From Chrysaora quinquecirrha (Eukaryota > Cnidaria > Scyphozoa > Semaeostomeae > Pelagiidae): a DNA stretch of 64,000 nucleotides. Shown in pieces: positions 62,081 to 64,000 of the stretch (position 1 is the first letter of the stretch; the number at the start of each line of letters is the position of its first letter). The notes under the pieces were generated by a model that saw only the letters and a list, made by a program, of their open reading frames with translations, was not told where the DNA came from and did not search any database. The DNA lies in NCBI GenBank assembly GCA_014526335.1, contig JACTAT010000182.1, positions 62,001 to 126,000 of the forward strand, given 5' to 3'. Both the position numbers and the translations under genes were made by a program.

Positions 62081-64000
62081 TCAACTAAAATGTTCGTTTA
62101 AAAAAGAAGTAAAAACAATCCTGGACTGAATCTTTCTAGCCTCAAGGGGTAAATCATTGAAAATTCTTCCACCAGCATAAGCTATACATTTTTGTCCAAT
62201 TTTCGTTTTCATGAGTGGTAGTTTAGTAGTATAGTTGTTGTTTCTTGTACATTTTTCATGTTTGGCTCTTTCGAAATAATCCTTAAACGGGTCACAAACA
62301 TTCTTTTGTAGGCAGTCGAAAACAAATTTGCAAACACTTTTCTTTATTTGATTTTCTATGTGCGGAACTCTCAAATCAGTGTTAGGTGGACATTTTGATT
62401 TGATCATGTTCATACTTCGTTTCTCAATACTACGCAAACGCTTTAATTTTGATTCTGACCATCCCAGCCCAACTGATCCACAGTACGTGAATAGGGGCAT
62501 AATCATAGCATTGTAGATTACAATGGCCGTTGGTGTATCAATGGAGTTGCGAATGCGCCTGAGAAGATTAACCCTTCCTGCTGCCTTTTTGTAGGTTACA
62601 TCGATATGAGTATCCAACGTCAGCGAGGGGTCTAATGTTACTCCGAGATATTCATATTCTGTTGTTCAATTGATGGGTGTCTCTCCACTTATGATGTTAA
62701 GCTGTCTCTCTTTGAATTTATTCAATCTCTTTGCTGTGCCAAAAAGCATAGCTTCGGTTTTCCCTTTCTTCAGATTCATGATTAACTCGTTCTTTGAAAA
62801 CCAAGTGGCTAAGTTGTTAACATCTTGATTAAGATGGCTTTCAATGATGTTAATATCACTACTTGATGTAAAAATAACCGTGTCATCAGCATATGTCACA
62901 ATATTTGTATGCTGCAATGATCTCTGTGCATCATTAAAGTGAATTAGAAACAGAAGAGGACCGATGATGGATCCCTGTGGAACACCTGTATATACAGGGC
63001 ATGAATTTGAAAATGTTTCGTTGCACTGAACAGTTTGCTTGCGATTGAATAAGTAGTCTGTTAGCCAATCTAGTTCATTATCTCTTACTCCGTAGGCTTG
63101 GAGTTTTGAGAGAAGAACAGAGTGACTAATAGTGTCAAAGGCTTTGGATAGGTCAATGAATAATGCACCTGTGAGCTGCCCTTTGTCTGCTCTCCTCCTG
63201 ATATGATCTAAGAAGTATATGACTGCTTGTTCTGTTGATCTTTTTGTTCTGAATCCAAACTGGTAATTAAATAGAAGCGCATTTCTTTCAAGATGGTTCA
63301 TAAGCTGCTTGTGAAACAGCTTTTCCAAAATCTTCGATAAAGTTGGGAGAATCGATATGGGTCTATAGTTATCCACTTGTGAACGGGGACCAGACTTATA
63401 TACTGGAACTACTTTTGCTTCTTTCCAGTCTTCAGGTACTTTTCCCGTTTTAAAAGATAGATTTATCACGTGTGTAAGGGGCTTCGCTAAAATAGGGGCT
63501 ATATCCTTCAGTAGTCCAGGAGGGAGGTTGTCAAGTCCAGTTGCCTTTTTGCGTTTGAGGATTTTTAATTCTTTGTACACATCAGTCACGCTAACTTCTT
63601 CGAGAGAGAATTTCTCTGAACATAAAGGAACAAGAATGTTTTCAGTGGGTTTCATCCAAGTAAAATCCCGCAAAGGGAAAGATTTTGACTTGAGTGAATT
63701 TGCTACATTTGAGAAGTAACTGCATAGGGTGTTCGCTATGGTTCCGTTGTCAGTTGTTTTCGATCCATTTATTTCAAAAGCCGAGCCAGCAGATGGAGCT
63801 GTTTTCTTAGTGGGGTAAAGTTTCTTGTTGGTGGCCCAAAATTTTCTTGGCGACTCTGCATTTTCTTTTAGGAGGTCTTTGTGAAATCTATTTTTGCATT
63901 TTTTCACGAGGCCAGTAACACGATTACGTTGACTTTTATAGAAGAACCAGTCAATTTCTTGGTTTGACCGACGAGCCTTACGTAATAGGTTATCTCTGAT
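62081..64000 (-). pseudogene. LINE E ORF2, reverse transcriptase and C-terminal region, runs off right edge
   Basis: A minus-strand frame is open from the window edge (64000) to 62081 except for one TGA at 62666-62668, about 640 codons. It contains the linker (RKFWATNKKLYPTKKTA), KRKKATGLDNLPPGLLKDIA, NYRPISILPTLSKILEKLF, FIDLSKAFDTISHSVLLSKL, GVPQGSIIGPLLFLIHFNDA, YADDTVIF, then after the stop EYLGVTLDPSLTLDTH and IFNDLPLEARKIQSRIVFTS. All RT motifs are intact. The endonuclease would lie beyond the window. It copies element RNA at a nicked target. The single stop just before the conserved YLGV segment would remove the C-terminal domain. It is one of the least decayed LINEs here and converges on LINE D. 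Confidence 0.85.

Noticed and set aside
1..64000. CRISPR array, rRNA or bacterial operon
   Set aside because: Tandem repeats here lack regular unique spacers, no rRNA core sequence was seen, and GT-AG introns and LINEs show the DNA is eukaryotic.

Overview
The window looks like transposon-packed DNA from an early-branching animal. A cnidarian is my best guess, but no single-copy host gene is present to prove it. It is AT-rich, with GT-AG introns, many microsatellites and minisatellites, and almost every recognisable protein belongs to a mobile element. I see no rRNA, CRISPR or bacterial-style operon.

Layout. 0.3-1.5 kb: HECT ubiquitin-ligase-like gene, one stop from open. 2.2-3.8 kb: convergent, apparently intact integrase-type transposase with one intron. 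4.8-9.4 kb: duplicated zinc-ribbon gene, a THAP + DDE transposase pseudogene and, convergent to it, a YqaJ-nuclease/PHD pseudogene (an ISL2EU-like pair). 9.7-11 kb: Ty3/Gypsy remnant. 14.3-15 kb: minisatellite array. 15-16.4 kb: a second YqaJ gene, with a SWIM finger, decayed.

17,346-31,508: a 14.16-kb Polinton/Maverick element. It has inverted terminal repeats starting AGTAGT and an exact 6-bp target duplication (CCCATG), and it sits inside an old LINE whose reading resumes on the other side. It carries a broken protein-primed DNA polymerase, an open packaging-ATPase frame, several unknown genes and an intact 212-aa predicted secreted protein. I could not find an integrase, protease or major capsid gene.

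31.6-37.5 kb: an almost complete CR1/Jockey-group LINE with ORF1, and an ORF2 that carries a 2A-like peptide between a hydrophobic leader and the endonuclease. 37.5-48.3 kb: a BEL/Pao LTR retrotransposon inserted in another LINE. The BEL element is itself split by a 4.66-kb insertion carrying an unknown gene (flanked by TTCAC), by a tRNA-derived SINE and, inside the 4.66-kb insert, by a 552-bp piggyBac-type MITE (TTAA ends). Up to four levels of nesting can be read.

51.5-56.1 kb: a tyrosine-recombinase retrotransposon of Ngaro/PAT type on the minus strand, with split direct repeats (A-ORFs-B-A-B), a gag interrupted by a 1,088-bp intron holding 88-bp tandem repeats, and no reverse transcriptase palm. 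56.2-64 kb: fragments of at least four LINEs. One runs off the right edge and is a single stop short of being open.

The genes do not form one pathway. The window is a stratigraphy of elements inserted into elements. The strongest leads are the Polinton with an intact secreted cargo gene beside broken core genes, the 2A-bearing LINE, and the intron-bearing Ngaro element.
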